DNA from: Hippopus hippopus
Lineage: Eukaryota; Mollusca; Bivalvia; Cardiida; Cardiidae
NCBI GenBank assembly: GCA_946811185.2
Contig: OX328109.1
Location: 38,486,129 to 38,550,128 of the forward strand
Direction of reading: 5' to 3'
Length of the DNA: 64,000 nucleotides
The position numbers and the translations under genes were made by a program. The notes beneath the pieces are model-generated. The model was not told the origin of the DNA and searched no databases. It worked only from the letters and a program-made list of their open reading frames with translations. Positions 40,436 through 51,042 of this stretch are shown piece by piece. The first letter of the stretch is position 1. The number at the start of each line of letters is the position of its first letter.

Positions 40436-40660
40436 ATTTACTTTGAACCAGATGACAAAATTTAAGACTGATCCAAATTGAAAGCATTTGCAGATGACAG
40501 TTAATGTTGCTCAATGACATAATTTGTTTTCAAAAGGTTAGAAAAATTGTTGGAAAAGGAGAAAATGCTGGTTACCAGCATTTTCTCCTTTTCCCACAGT
40601 GCTTTCAAATGTTTTCTCTCTCAGGGTCATTAAACTCAAGATTTCTGTGGGAAAGGGTTA
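40436..40660 (-). mobile_element. family A MITE
   Basis: TACTTTGAACCAGATGACAA (left end decayed) to TGGGAAAGGGTTA; centre GGTTACC. Confidence 0.8.
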
Positions 40661-40895
40661 TAAAGGCTACTTTCACTATTGGAGAAAATGGCAGCTAAGT
40701 ATATATCCGCAGGTAGCAGACACACCTTTTTAGGCAGTGCTTGACAATTTTGTCTGATAGATACTTTCTGAGGCTACTGGGTTGGGCAAAGGTTAATGAA
40801 GGTAAGCAAGACAGACTGTCTGAATATGGCAGCCTATCTTTGCCAGAATCTTGGCCCTGGATTTCTCCCTGATGTGGCCTATAGTCTGCTGTACT

Positions 40896-41118
40896 TTAAC
40901 TCTTTACTAAATGACAAAATTTTAGACTGGTCAAAATTGAAAGCACTTGCAGATGACAAAATAAAAGTGACTGAAAATTTTAAATTTGTTTTGTGAAGGG
41001 TAGAAAACATTGTGGGAAAAGGAGAGAATGCTGGTTACTAGCATTTTCTTCTTTTCCCACAATGTTTTCAAGAGGCTTCTTTCTGTTTAAAAGTAGGGGT
41101 TGTGTGGTAAAGAGTTAA
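40896..41118 (-). mobile_element. family A MITE, first of a three-copy train
   Basis: TTAACTCTTTACTAAATGAC to GTGGTAAAGAGTTAA. Confidence 0.9.
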
Positions 41119-41342
41119 CTCTTTACAAAATGGCACATTTTTAGCCTTGTCCGGATTGAAAACATACACTGACAACAAATTAATTGCTTTTCAAAACATG
41201 GAATGTCTATTTCAAAGGGTAGAAAACATTGTGGGAAAGGAGAAAATACCGCTCACCAGAATTTTCTCCTTTTCCCACAATGTTTTCAAAAGCCTTTTTC
41301 TTCAGGGTCGTTGAAAGACCAGATTATGTGTTACAGAGTTAA
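41115..41342 (-). mobile_element. family A MITE, second of the train
   Basis: Starts at the TTAA of the first copy and ends GTTACAGAGTTAA, which in turn starts the third. Confidence 0.9.
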
Positions 41343-41520
41343 CTCTATACCTGATAACAATATCTGGACAGTCCTAAAATTTTGATAACTATGGTAGACA
41401 AATAAAATGTGGTACAGTTGATAAATTTGTCTGTGAAAGCCTGGAAAACAGTGTGAAAAAGAAAGAATCTTGGTTACCAGCATTTTTTTATTTTCCCATA
41501 ATATTATATAAATCTTTTTT
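41339..41520 (-). mobile_element. family A MITE, third of the train, right end lost
   Basis: TTAACTCTATACCTGATAAC onward. The core is decayed (GTGTGAAAAAGAAAGAATCT). Confidence 0.75.
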
Positions 41521-42199
41521 AGCTACTTAAGTGATTAGCCACAGCAACCAGCAGTTTTTCTTTGTCCCCACTGGACATTATATTGGCTTTGTATGTCATG
41601 CAAAAGTTGTTAACAGTTTTAGAAAGTGATGACCTTTCATGTCTCGAATTCTTATGGCAACTGTCAGACTGAAGTCCTGTAAAGACGAATCACTCTCCTG
41701 TTTCTAGAAAAATAGTTCCTCATAGATCAATGAACATATGCATCTGTGTCATTTGATATTGTGAAAATAACATGCGGATAGACAACCTGTACAAGCCAGT
41801 TACATAAATAATGAACTTCGGCGTTAAATAATATAGAAATAGCTCTAGATTTCAAATTAGCCTTGTTTCGCAGGGTTGACATGACCTTGTTCATAACATC
41901 TACATGGCAGATGAGTAAGGAAGAGAAACACCCGTAAACACCCAAAACCACTCAAAAACACCCAAAACCACACTGTCTGTTTCATCTAAAGAACTTTCCT
42001 ACCACCTAATACCACATGCAAATCTCAAAGATACACAATTTTGGAAAAATAGTCATGAAATAATGCTATCAATCTTAACAAAAAAATGTTGTCAAAGCGT
42101 CAGATGATTGAATTCTTTATAAGATTGTCCACTGCAAAAATCTATTTAATAGCAAATTTCTATCATCACCTTCTATTAGTAGTTTTAGTACTTTGATTA
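41521..42199. other. no gene seen
   Basis: Contains a small ACACCCAAAACCACTC repeat at about 41935-41975; otherwise featureless. Confidence 0.35.
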
Positions 42200-43545
42200 T
42201 GCCGCCCCTTCAACGAAGTGGGGGTATATTGCTTTGCTAATGTCAGTCGGTCGGTCCGTCCGTCCGTCAGTCGGTCGGTAGACCTTACCTTGTCCGGATG
42301 ATAACTAGACACAGAATTGACCTAGGTTCGTCAAATTTGGCACAGACATGCATCTCGGAGTGTAAATGATCCCTACTGATTTTGAGGTCAATCGGTCAAA
42401 GGCCAAGGTCACAGTGACCGTCAACATGTTGATATATAGACCAAACCTTGTCCGGATGATAACTAGACACGGAATTGACCTAGGTTCGTCAAATTTGGCA
42501 CAGTCATGCGTCTTGGAGTGTAAATGATCCCTATTGATTTTGAGGTCAATCGGTCAAAGGTCAAGATCACAGTGACCGTCAACATGTTGATATATAGACC
42601 AAACCTTGTCCGGATGATAACTAGACACAGAATTGACTTAAGTTCGTCAGATTTGGCACAGACATGCGTCTTGGAGTGTAGATGATCCCTGTTGATTTTG
42701 AGGTCAATCAGTCAAAGGTCAAGGTCACAGTGACCTTCAACATGTTGATATATAGACCAAACCTTGTCTGGATGATAACTAGACACAGAATTGACCTAGG
42801 TTCGTCAATTTGGCACAGTCATGCGTCTTGGAGTGTAGATAATCCCTCTTGATTTTGAGGTCAATCGGTCAAAGGTCAAGATCACAGTGACCGTCAACAT
42901 GTTGATATATAGACCAAACCTTGTCCAGATGATAACTAGACACAGAATTGACTTAGGTTTGTCAAATTTGGCACAGACATGCGTCTTGGAGTGTAGATGA
43001 TCCCTATTGATTTTGAGGTCAATCAGTCAAAGGTCAAGGTCACAGTGACCGTCAACATGTTGATATATAGACCAAACCTTGTCTTGATGATAACTAGACA
43101 CAGAATTGACTTAGGTTCGTCAAATTTGGCACATACATTTATCTTGGAGTGCAGATGATCCCTATCGATTTTGAGATTAATCCATCAAAGGTCAAGGTCA
43201 CAGTGGCCTTCAACTTAATGATATATAGACCAAACCTTGTCCGGATGATAACTAGACACAGAATTGACATGTGTTCTTCAAATTCTGTACAGATATTCAT
43301 CTCGGAGTGTAAATGATCCCTATCAATTTTGAGATTAATCCATCAAAGGTCAAGGTCACAGTGGCCTTCAACTTAATGATATATAGAGCAAACCTTGTCC
43401 AGATGATAACTAGACACAGAATTGACCTAGGTCCTTCAAATTCTGTACAGATATTCATCTTGGAGTGTAAATGATCCCTATCGATTTCAAGGTTAATCCG
43501 TGAAAGGTCTAGGTCACAGTGACCACCAGATGATTCAGGGTGTGC
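42200..43545 (+). repeat. 1.3-kb element with a 158-bp tandem array (family D)
   Basis: Opens TGCCGCCCCTTCAACGAAGT then GGGGGTATATTG and a GTCGGTCGGTCCGTCCGTCC tract. The unit starting GACCAAACCTTGTCCGGATG recurs at 42291 (short first unit), 42439, 42597, 42755, 42912, 43070, 43228 and 43386, so spacing is 157-158 bp. Each unit includes CAAAGGTCAAGGTCACAGTG. From memory it resembles a widespread bivalve repeat. Confidence 0.85.
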
Positions 43546-44479
43546 ACTGCCATTCGCCACTTGAGCCATTTGCTCAAAAAAATTAAAGTGTCTCAAAAAT
43601 CATCATATGTGGCTCAACTTGTGGCTCCAACATTTTATTCGCGTATTATCGGGGACGTAGTAAGCATCGAAGTCGACTGGGAAAAAGCGGAAGTCAAACG
43701 CGTGTGCCGAAAAGAAAATCGATAACCCAGTCTGTGTATCGGCAACTGTTTACAATCTTGTATGTATACACACAGCGGTGTGTATAATTATGTGAACTGT
43801 TGACAGATTATCACGTTTAACAATTGAAGTGGGCTATAAATCAAAAAGATGACATCGATATTTCCCAATCAATTCTTTTGATATCAGTTTATGAACTGTG
43901 CCACTTCCTGTATCAATGTGGCAGTAGGGGGGCATGACTGTTTTACAAACAGACAACTTGTTTATATAGTGTTTGAACACCTTGCTCAACATTGTTCTAG
44001 TCGTATTTTAGCTGCCATTGCAACTATTAATGTTTCCCTTGAGTTTCTTACATCAGCACCCAAAAAACACTCTTTCAAAGCCATTAGCTGCTTTCCTGCA
44101 TAAAAATTCTCAAACGTTCTTCAGTGGGAAGAGTTTTGTGCACAGACATTGGAAAAAATAAACATAAGGAAGTATGCAAATGTCCATTGGCTACTCAGAT
44201 ATAATTGAAATGATGAAAATGGAATCGTATTATTGATGACAAATTAATGAAATAAATCTGCAGCAAATTGTAATGATGCAGGAGTAGATTTGATGCACTG
44301 GAAATGTGAGTCTGAAATTGAGCCTATAACAGACAACAACATTGTGCAGATGACAATATTTTTTCAGACTGGTTCTACAATGTCAAATGTTGTCATGGAA
44401 AGACAAAAGAGGGAAGCAGACTGGCGCCACTATTCAAGTTGAATCACAGTCTGGCACAAATCTCCAATTATCAAAATCT
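43546..44479. other. no gene recognised
   Basis: Open frames at 43540-43725 and 43891-44103 (+) lie here. The first reads through a CG-richer segment (GCGTATTATCGGGGACGTAG to ACGCGTGTGCCGAAAAG) that differs from its surroundings, but there is no splice or domain evidence for either. Confidence 0.3.
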
Positions 44480-44615
44480 TCTTAGTAACCCATTACCATG
44501 TACAGACAACTTGTCTCCTCTTATAGCAATCCGCATTTTGAAAATATTGTGGAAAAAGAAGAAAGTGCTTGTAACAAGTAACTTTTCCTTTTTTCACAAT
44601 GTCGTTCAGATTTCA
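44480..44615 (+). mobile_element. family A fragment
   Basis: TTTTGAAAATATTGTGGAAA and TTCCTTTTTTCACAATGTCG mark a decayed core. Confidence 0.5.
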
Positions 44616-44871
44616 TGTTTAAATGACCTCAGTTTACATCTGTCCATATTCAACGGGGATTGTTCTCCATGCTGTTTGGTGTGAATTATTGGAAGAACAT
44701 TTCCTGACTTGCTGTTGCAGCATGATGATGCATCCCAAACAGTATTTGAAAACATGTGACAGAAGCAAAAAAAGATCCATCATTAGGTATTATCCAGAGT
44801 TATAGCCTTTCTAAATGTGGGAACAAATGGAGAATTTGCATAATTAGAGTAACTTTCTGCCAGTTTTGCAT

Positions 44872-45330
44872 GCAGGCTTTGAAGACCCTGAGTAAGGGGG
44901 TTTTTTAAAACATTGTGGGAAAAAGAAGAAAATGCTGGTAAACAGCATTTTCTTTCTTTCCCACAATGTTTTCAACCCTATCAAACACAGCCGAGCCCTG
45001 GTAGCTCAGTCGGTAGAGCGCAGGACTTGAGAACGGGTTTGTGGGTTCGATCCCAGGCTTGGCCAATTTCTTTCCAAGGATTGATGATAGTCACTGCGAC
45101 AGGATTCATTCCTCTCCCACCGTTGACCACTGTTACGACAGTGATTATGTGGGAAAGCAGCCAGTGGCTTGGAAAGAAAATTGTGCAGAGTACTGGTAAA
45201 AGAGACTCCAGGAAAGCATGGATAGGTGCACTGGCCGCCGCGATATAACTGAAATGTTGAAAACGGCGTTAAACACCAAACAATCAAACCTATCAAACAC
45301 AAATTTTACTATTTGAGCCATATATTATCC
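44872..45330 (+). mobile_element. family A MITE split by a SINE, ends lost
   Basis: AGACCCTGAGTAAGGGGG through the core (GGTAAAC) to TCAACCCTATCAAACACA, then after the SINE AATTTTACTATTTGAGCC. Confidence 0.75.
45000..45288 (+). mobile_element. tRNA-derived SINE, type 1, intact, 13-bp TSD
   Basis: CCTATCAAACACA is repeated at 44987-44999 and 45289-45301. The head has A box TAGCTCAGTCGGTAGAGCGC and B box GGTTCGATCCC, ending GGCTTGGCC. The body starts TTTCTTTCCAAGGATTGATG and the tail is ACGGCGTTAAACACCAAACA. The tRNA-like head carries the promoter but is part of the SINE, not a tRNA gene. Confidence 0.9.
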
Positions 45331-45450
45331 CTTACCAAATAATCCCAAGTTTAAACAACCCTGATGAAAAGGGCTTTTGAAAACATTGTGTGAAAATGAG
45401 AAACTACTTGTAACCAGTATTTTCTACTTTTGCCACAATGTTTTCTAGAG
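45327..45450 (+). mobile_element. family A fragment, left half
   Basis: ATCCCTTACCAAATAATCCC to CACAATGTTTTCTAG, then interrupted by unrelated sequence. Confidence 0.65.
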
Positions 45451-46322
45451 GGGGACCGAACAGTTAAGCGATAATCGTTGTTGTTCGGTAATACATGCAG
45501 ATAGACGTTTGTTTAACATATCATTTTGTACATCTAAATGTCTTCTTTCTTTTCCGAACATCATCTATCTATAAACTGCAGTGATACCTTGTAACAACAT
45601 GTTAAAGTTCCTACCATAGAGAGGCCATTATCGAACAAGTCAACACTGCCAAACACAGACGTTGGGTATTTCCGAACATTTCAGATTTAAAAAAAAAAAA
45701 CTGGAAAATTACCACATACCTACGCTCTGATTGCTGAAATGTAAATTGGCTAGAACTACATGTGTATAGATCAACAAAAAAGTTGATTATGTCTAGTTAT
45801 CGGGAAAATTTTAGCTTCTTATTTTCAGGACACGACAAACGATGCAAACCGAAAATCAGATAACTCAATATGACTAAACTGAAATTGGTCTACATTGATC
45901 CTAGTTGTCTGCAATGTAATAAACATTTAAAACTTGTATATATCGAGCTCTAAATTACATGCATTTTATTCTTGTGATCACTAACTATGCTAAAAAGACG
46001 GCCAATTCTTATCAAATCAGCTTTAGTTCGTAAATACCTTCGCATATAAGTTCAAGTGAGGGCTTTTCCAAACACGCTTCTCAAGCGCTTTAAAGACATG
46101 ATAAGAATATTTTACACAGTTTAATGTGTTTATATGCATGTTGCAAATATAAGAAGTCTCAAAAAATGAGTCAAGGGAGAAGCAGGAACAGTCGAAAAAT
46201 TAAGAAAATGGTAATTTCCTGACCATCGAGCTAATATAGGTAATTACCAATTTTTCCTTGGATAATTTCTTTATCCTTCAAAACTTTTAAAAATGGCAAA
46301 GAAGAGAAAAATGGTGTTAGGT
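45450..46322. other. AT-rich stretch with scattered CCGAACA motifs, no gene seen
   Basis: GGGACCGAACAGTTAAGCG, GTTGTTCGGTAATAC, TTTTCCGAACATC, TATCGAACAAG and TTTCCGAACATTTC occur within the first 230 bp in both orientations. This may be the end of another repeat. The remainder (to 46322) shows no coding signal or clear repeat. Confidence 0.35.
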
Positions 46323-46553
46323 TTAACCCTTTACCGCACAATGCTGACTTTTAACGACCCTGGGAAGGAAGCATTTTGAAAACATTGTGGGAAAAGGGGA
46401 AAATGCTGATAACCAGCATTTTCTCTTTTTCCCCCACAATGTTTTCTATCCTATCAAAGAAAATTTGCACCATTTGAGCCATATTGAAATTGTCGTCTGC
46501 AAACGCTTTCAGTTTGGACAAGGCTAAAATTTTGTCATCTGGTATAGGGTTAA
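46323..46553 (+). mobile_element. family A MITE, complete
   Basis: TTAACCCTTTACCGCACAAT to TCTGGTATAGGGTTAA. Confidence 0.9.
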
Positions 46554-46654
46554 GACAATAGACAATATCATTATGGTCTATAGGAGGGATGAGACAATTC
46601 TTAAAATCGCGTTTGTTAATTGCCGCTAGTTGGAAATACCCCATCCCAATCTAC

Positions 46655-46940
46655 TCTTTGAAAGACAAATTTCATGTTTTGAGTTAAATTAAACGGTCAT
46701 CGGCAAATGCTTTTTCGACGATGATTATTTGGGAAAGCAGCCAGTGGCTTGGAAAGAAAATTGTGAGAAGTACTGGTAAAAGAGACTCCAGGAACGCATG
46801 GATAGGTGCACTGACCACCCCGATATAACTGAAATAATGTTGAAAACGGCGTTAAACACTATACAATCAATGAATCAATCAATCGGCAAATGCTTTCAAT
46901 TTGGACTAGTCTTGAATTTTGGTGTTCCATGAAGAGTTAA
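46655..46940 (+). mobile_element. family A right half, split by a truncated SINE
   Basis: GAAAGACAAATTTCATGTTT then CGGTCATCGGCAAATGCTTT, and after the SINE CAATTTGGACTAGTCTTGAA to GAAGAGTTAA. Confidence 0.8.
46714..46881 (+). mobile_element. 5'-truncated SINE (type 1) with 15-bp TSD
   Basis: ATCGGCAAATGCTTT occurs at 46699-46713 and 46882-46896. Only the body and tail are present (GATTATTTGGGAAAGCAGCC to ACGGCGTTAAACAC then ATCAATC), as expected of incomplete reverse transcription. Confidence 0.9.
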
Positions 46941-46944
46941 TGCC

Positions 46945-47074
46945 TCTTTAAGGGTCAGGCATATTAGCTGGTGTAGATCCAAAGTCAGACTGCTTGTGTT
47001 CCATTCAGTCTGACCTTGATCTACACTCCGCACAAAAGCTACTCAAGTCGTGCTCAGTATCTTTGAAGGGTTAA
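46945..47074. repeat. family B copy, partial
   Basis: GTGTAGATCCAAAGTCAGAC and CAGTCTGACCTTGATCTACA, then CTTTGAAGGGTTAA at the right. Confidence 0.65.
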
Positions 47075-47262
47075 TCTAGGATGAAAGACTGATAATGCCA
47101 TAGCGATGACCTAATAGCATAGTGACGACCTCTTGATCTAGGCATTAACAGTTAATTAGAAGAGCATTTATTTCCATATAGATGAAATAATTCTCATACT
47201 ACTTGGTAAGTACCCCGTTTATAGTGTCTTACAGGATAAACCTTTCTAGACTGAATACAATG

Positions 47263-47468
47263 TTAACCCTTAGGCTGCTAAGCTCGACTCACTGACCTTT
47301 TGCGGACGGTATAGATCAAGGTCAGACTGCACAAGACATGCAGTCTGATCTTTGACCTATACTGTCAGATTAGGGCATATTTTTCCCTAAAATAATACCT
47401 GTGAAATAGCAAAATTTGGGTTTTTACTAATGGCTTTCATTTCACTTATACATCAAGATAAGTGTTAA
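47263..47468 (+). mobile_element. family B MITE, complete
   Basis: TTAACCCTTAGGCTGCTAAG to AAGATAAGTGTTAA. The core carries GGTCAGACTGCACAAGACAT. Confidence 0.85.
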
Positions 47469-47889
47469 CAGATGGCACTGGAATTTAACAGTCACCTTTT
47501 CTTTTCCTTAAGACAATAAAACTGAAAGTAGAATGACTTAGAGCGCAATATGACAGTAATTGGTTTAGGTGAAACCAATAACATGGTACAGACCAGCTAT
47601 TCAAAAGTGATAGTGAGTGCGCATTTGTAGTTACACATGATGTATTTGGTTCTGGCCAGTTGGATCACAGTAAGCAGATTTGCTATACAAATCCACTAAA
47701 AAGTACATGTCCATATTAACCTTATACCTTATATGGAAAGAATTGAGTGTGTTGAATGCTATGTGGGAAAGCATTCATTGGCTTGAATAAAAAAAATAAA
47801 ATGTATTAAGAATTGGTGAAGCAATTCTAAGAAAACTTGGACAGGTGCTTTGACTGTTATAATAGAATTAATTACCATTGAAATTGATA
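47469..47889. other. no gene seen; possible SINE tail trace
   Basis: ATGTGGGAAAGCATTCATTG and GAAAACTTGGACAGGTGCTT near 47760-47850 resemble the SINE type 1 body in decayed form. Confidence 0.35.
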
Positions 47890-48118
47890 TTAAACCTTTA
47901 CCAGACCGTCCCAAGTTTTAACAACTCTGAAAAAGAAGGCTTTTGAAAACATTGTGGGAAAAGGAGAAAATGCTGGTAACCAGCATTTTCTCCTTTTCAC
48001 ACAATGTTTTCTACCCTATCAAAGACAAAAACTATCATCTACTCTACATTTATTTTGTAGGCTGCAAATGCTTTCAATTTGATAGATTCCAAAATTTTGT
48101 CTGGTCGTAAAGAGTTAA
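47890..48118 (+). mobile_element. family A MITE, complete
   Basis: TTAAACCTTTACCAGACCGT to GGTCGTAAAGAGTTAA. The next 60 bp (CCTTTCCAAAGCTTTCTTTC to CACAGGGTTC) is the right end of a second, inverted copy. Confidence 0.88.
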
Positions 48119-48256
48119 CTCCTTTCCAAAGCTTTCTTTCTCAGGGTTGTTGGAAATTGTAAACATGTGGCACAGGGTTCAAAACAGAAAAATTCAACTA
48201 AAATTAAAGTTACCTAATAGAATCAGAGGCATGACCAGTGTGGGCTTTATCAGCAG

Positions 48257-48485
48257 TTAACTCTTTACCACACAATCCCGACTTTTAACGACCTTGAGAA
48301 GGAAAGCTTTTGAAAACATTGTGGGAAAAGGAGAAAATGCTGGTAACCAGCATTTTCTCCTTTTCCCACAATGTTTTCTACCCTTCCCAAAACAATTTTC
48401 AATTTTTGAGCCATATTTATTTTGTCATCTGCAAATGCTTTCAATTTGGACAAGTCTAAAATTCTGTCGTCTGTTAAAGGATTAA
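48257..48485 (+). mobile_element. family A MITE, complete
   Basis: TTAACTCTTTACCACACAAT to CTGTTAAAGGATTAA with perfect arms. Confidence 0.9.
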
Positions 48486-48963
48486 GGGGACTGCACAGCA
48501 AATATTGGTTGACATCAGCCAAGACTGTTGAATGCTTAATTGTAACCAATATCCTAGAGTTTGTATAGAGAACTTTCTGACTGGTTCACTTAATTAAGTT
48601 CCATTAATGACTGGTTCCTTAGTGTATATAGAGAAAGTGTGAGTTGAGGAAAAAAAATTTGATGTTGGATTAAAGTTACATCATGTGATTCAAGGATTAA
48701 TCTATAGGCTGATTTTCAGATAGTGTAGATTTGAGAACTTTGAAAGTAAAGAGATTTTTGTGTGTGTATGTTTTTGTAATACACTGAGTACCATATAGAC
48801 ACAATTTTTCAATACCAACAGTTGACACCTTTTGAAAATGAAGGGGGAAAAGAAGCAATAATTTATTACAAGTAACTGCTCGTTTTCCCTTGCTGTTTTA
48901 AATATATTATAGAAAGAAAACACTTTTACTTCCCTTGAACACTTTTCCTGTGAGTCAGTTGTC

Positions 48964-49052
48964 ATTTCTCTTTACCAGAAAACAAAATTAAGTTCATGCA
49001 AATTGAAAACTTTTGCAGACAACAAATAGAATATGCTTCATTGAATCCGTCT
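48964..49052 (-). mobile_element. family A fragment, left third
   Basis: TTTCTCTTTACCAGAAAACA to GCAGACAACAAATAGAATAT. Confidence 0.6.
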
Positions 49053-49053
49053 T

Positions 49054-49320
49054 GTAAATCTTTACCAATGACAAAATTTTAGACTTGTCCAAAATGAAAG
49101 CATTTGCAGATGACAGTAAATGTGACTCAAAAACTGAAATTTCTCTTCAGTAGAGTAGAAAACATTGTGGGAAAAGGAGAAAATGCTGGTTACAGACTGA
49201 AATTCACTTCAGAAGAGTAGAAAATATTGTGGGAAAAGGAGAAAATGCTGGTAACCACAATGTTCTCAAAAGGCCTCTTCCTCAGGGTCATTAAATCTTG
49301 AGATTCTGTGGTAAAGGGTA
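49054..49320 (-). mobile_element. family A MITE with a left-arm duplication replacing the hairpin
   Basis: CTGAAATTTCTCTTCAGTAG and a left palindrome arm are followed by a second copy of the same segment (CTGAAATTCACTTCAGAAGA and arm), then CACAATGTTCTCAAAAGG. The right arm is missing, so this copy cannot fold like the others. Ends GTGGTAAAGGGTAA. Confidence 0.75.
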
Positions 49321-49430
49321 AGGAATATTCTTGGAAAAGGAGAAAGTGCTGATTACCTGATTATTTTCTAATTTTCCCATAATGTTTCAAAAGGCTCGTA
49401 AGCCTCTTAAAATCTTTAAGATCCACTGTT
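49320..49430 (-). mobile_element. family A fragment, decayed
   Basis: TTCTTGGAAAAGGAGAAAGT and TTTTCCCATAATGTTTCAAA. Confidence 0.5.
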
Positions 49431-49799
49431 TAACAGTTATTGTTATATTTTTGAAAAAAAGTCTGTAATGGTGCAGGGCTCATTAGATAATGTTCATGAA
49501 GATTATGTTTTCTTTGAGAAAAAGAAAATCCTCTTTTCATTTTTCTTTCTTTTTCAATAGAGAAATAGGTTTATTTCAATGAATAGAAAGTTCAAGGGCT
49601 ATTTTGATTGTTCCACACTGTATAGTATTGTGCCAGTTTTGGGTGAATTAATCATTTAGCAAAGGTGTTACTATCATGGACATCTGCAACAGAAGATTTT
49701 GAAAACTATACAGTAAAATTTGGCTGACAAAACAGATATTCATATTTAGATATTCCTAAGTCAATGTGTCAAATGAAAAATAAAAGGGCTGCCACAATT

Positions 49800-50185
49800 G
49801 ATTTGGAAAAAGGAGAAAATGCTGGTTGCTAGTGTTTTCAATTTTTCCCACAAAGTTTTCTGCCCTTTTAACTCTTTACCACACGACAAAAATTTAGACT
49901 TGTCCAAACTGAAAGCATTTGCAGACGACTATTTAAATGTTGCTTAAATGATGAAATTTGTCTTTGATGGAGTAGAAAACATTGTGGGAAAAGGAGAAAA
50001 TGCTGGTTACCAGCATTTTCTCCTTTTCCCACAATGTTTTCAAAAGGCTTTTCCTACAGGGTCGTTAAAACTCGTGATTATGTGGTAAAGAGTTAAAGAC
50101 AAATGTCATTATCTGATGTATATTTGGTCTGTCATCTGCAAATTATTTCAATTTGGACCAGTCTCAAACTTTGTTGTTTGTTTGT
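49800..50185 (+). mobile_element. family A MITE split by another A copy
   Basis: TTTGGAAAAAGGAGAAAATG to GTTTTCTGCCCTTTTAA, then after the insert AGACAAATGTCATTATCTGA to CAATTTGGACCAGTCTCAAA. Confidence 0.75.
49868..50096 (-). mobile_element. family A MITE, complete, nested in an A copy
   Basis: TTAACTCTTTACCACACGAC to GTGGTAAAGAGTTAA with perfect core arms. The host site is CCCTTTTAAAGACAAATG. Confidence 0.92.
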
Positions 50186-50420
50186 TTTGTTGTGCAAAAA
50201 CCTTGATATTTTCCAAACTTTGTTTTTACTGAAAATGTTTACAGCAAACTCAGACAAGTTGTTAACTATCTAAAGGGGTACCCATACAACAAGGGCAGAT
50301 AACTATCAAACTATTTTTGACACAGTTATGTCCCCTTTTCAACTTGGAAGTTTTTCTTAAAGTCAAGCACTTGCAGCCGGTGACCGGCATATGGGTGGTC
50401 TTGTCTCCTTTTCCCTTTTC
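50165..50420 (+). repeat. family H copy, uninterrupted
   Basis: GTGCAAAAACCTTGATATTT, GTTGTTAACTATCTAAAGGG, ACAACAAGGGCAGATAACTA, TTTTTGACACAGTTATGTCC, ending GGGTGGTCTTGTC. Confidence 0.65.
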
Positions 50421-50444
50421 CTTTTCTCCTTTTCTTTCTTTGTG

Positions 50445-50544
50445 TAAGATAGATCTTATCATGTGAGAAATATTCATTTTTTTGTTGTAAAATGCTTGCA
50501 ATATGGACCAGTCTGAAATTTTGTTGTTTTTTGTAAAGGGTTAA
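50445..50544 (+). mobile_element. family A fragment, right third
   Basis: TTGCAATATGGACCAGTCTG to TTTGTAAAGGGTTAA. Confidence 0.65.
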
Positions 50545-50746
50545 ATGACACCTTTTAATTTTGGGTAATATCTCCATTTTCTGAAAAAATTTGAAAAATC
50601 ACCAGCAGAGGGGATAGTATGCTTGTCAGATCAGAAAAATGTTTATAAGCTGGAAATGGTTTATTTGAATAATCTAGTCTCGTGGGACCTAATGTTGACT
50701 GATTCAATGATCACTCAATGGTCCTGGCCAAAGGGACCTCAGGCAT

Positions 50747-50838
50747 TTAACTCTTTTACCAAACAATGAAATGTTGAGCTTAACCAAATTGAAAGCATTT
50801 GCAGATGACAAATGCATTTTAAATGATGATTTCTATCC
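50747..50838 (-). mobile_element. family A fragment, left third
   Basis: TTAACTCTTTTACCAAACAA to GCAGATGACAAATGC, cut by the next copy. Confidence 0.65.
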
Positions 50839-51042
50839 TAACTCTTTATTGCGCACTGCTGACTTTTAATGACCTTGACAAAGAAAGCTTCTGAAAATAT
50901 TGTGGGAAAAGGAGAAAATGCTGGTAACCAGCATTTTCTCATTTTCCCACAATGTTTTCAACCTCTAAAATTTAATGTTTTGAGTAACATTTAATTTGTC
51001 GTCTGCAAATGCTTTCAATTTGTTGGACAAGTCTAAAATTTG
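50838..51042 (+). mobile_element. family A MITE, right end lost
   Basis: CTAACTCTTTATTGCGCACT through an intact core (GGTAACC) to GACAAGTCTAAAATTTGGG. Confidence 0.8.

Noticed and set aside
43540..44103. Two short frames after family D
   Set aside because: No splice sites, starts or motifs support them, although the CG-richer segment at 43640-43720 was noted.
45000..45075. tRNA gene
   Set aside because: A and B boxes are present, but the sequence is the head of a SINE with body, tail and target duplication, and the cloverleaf arms do not pair properly.
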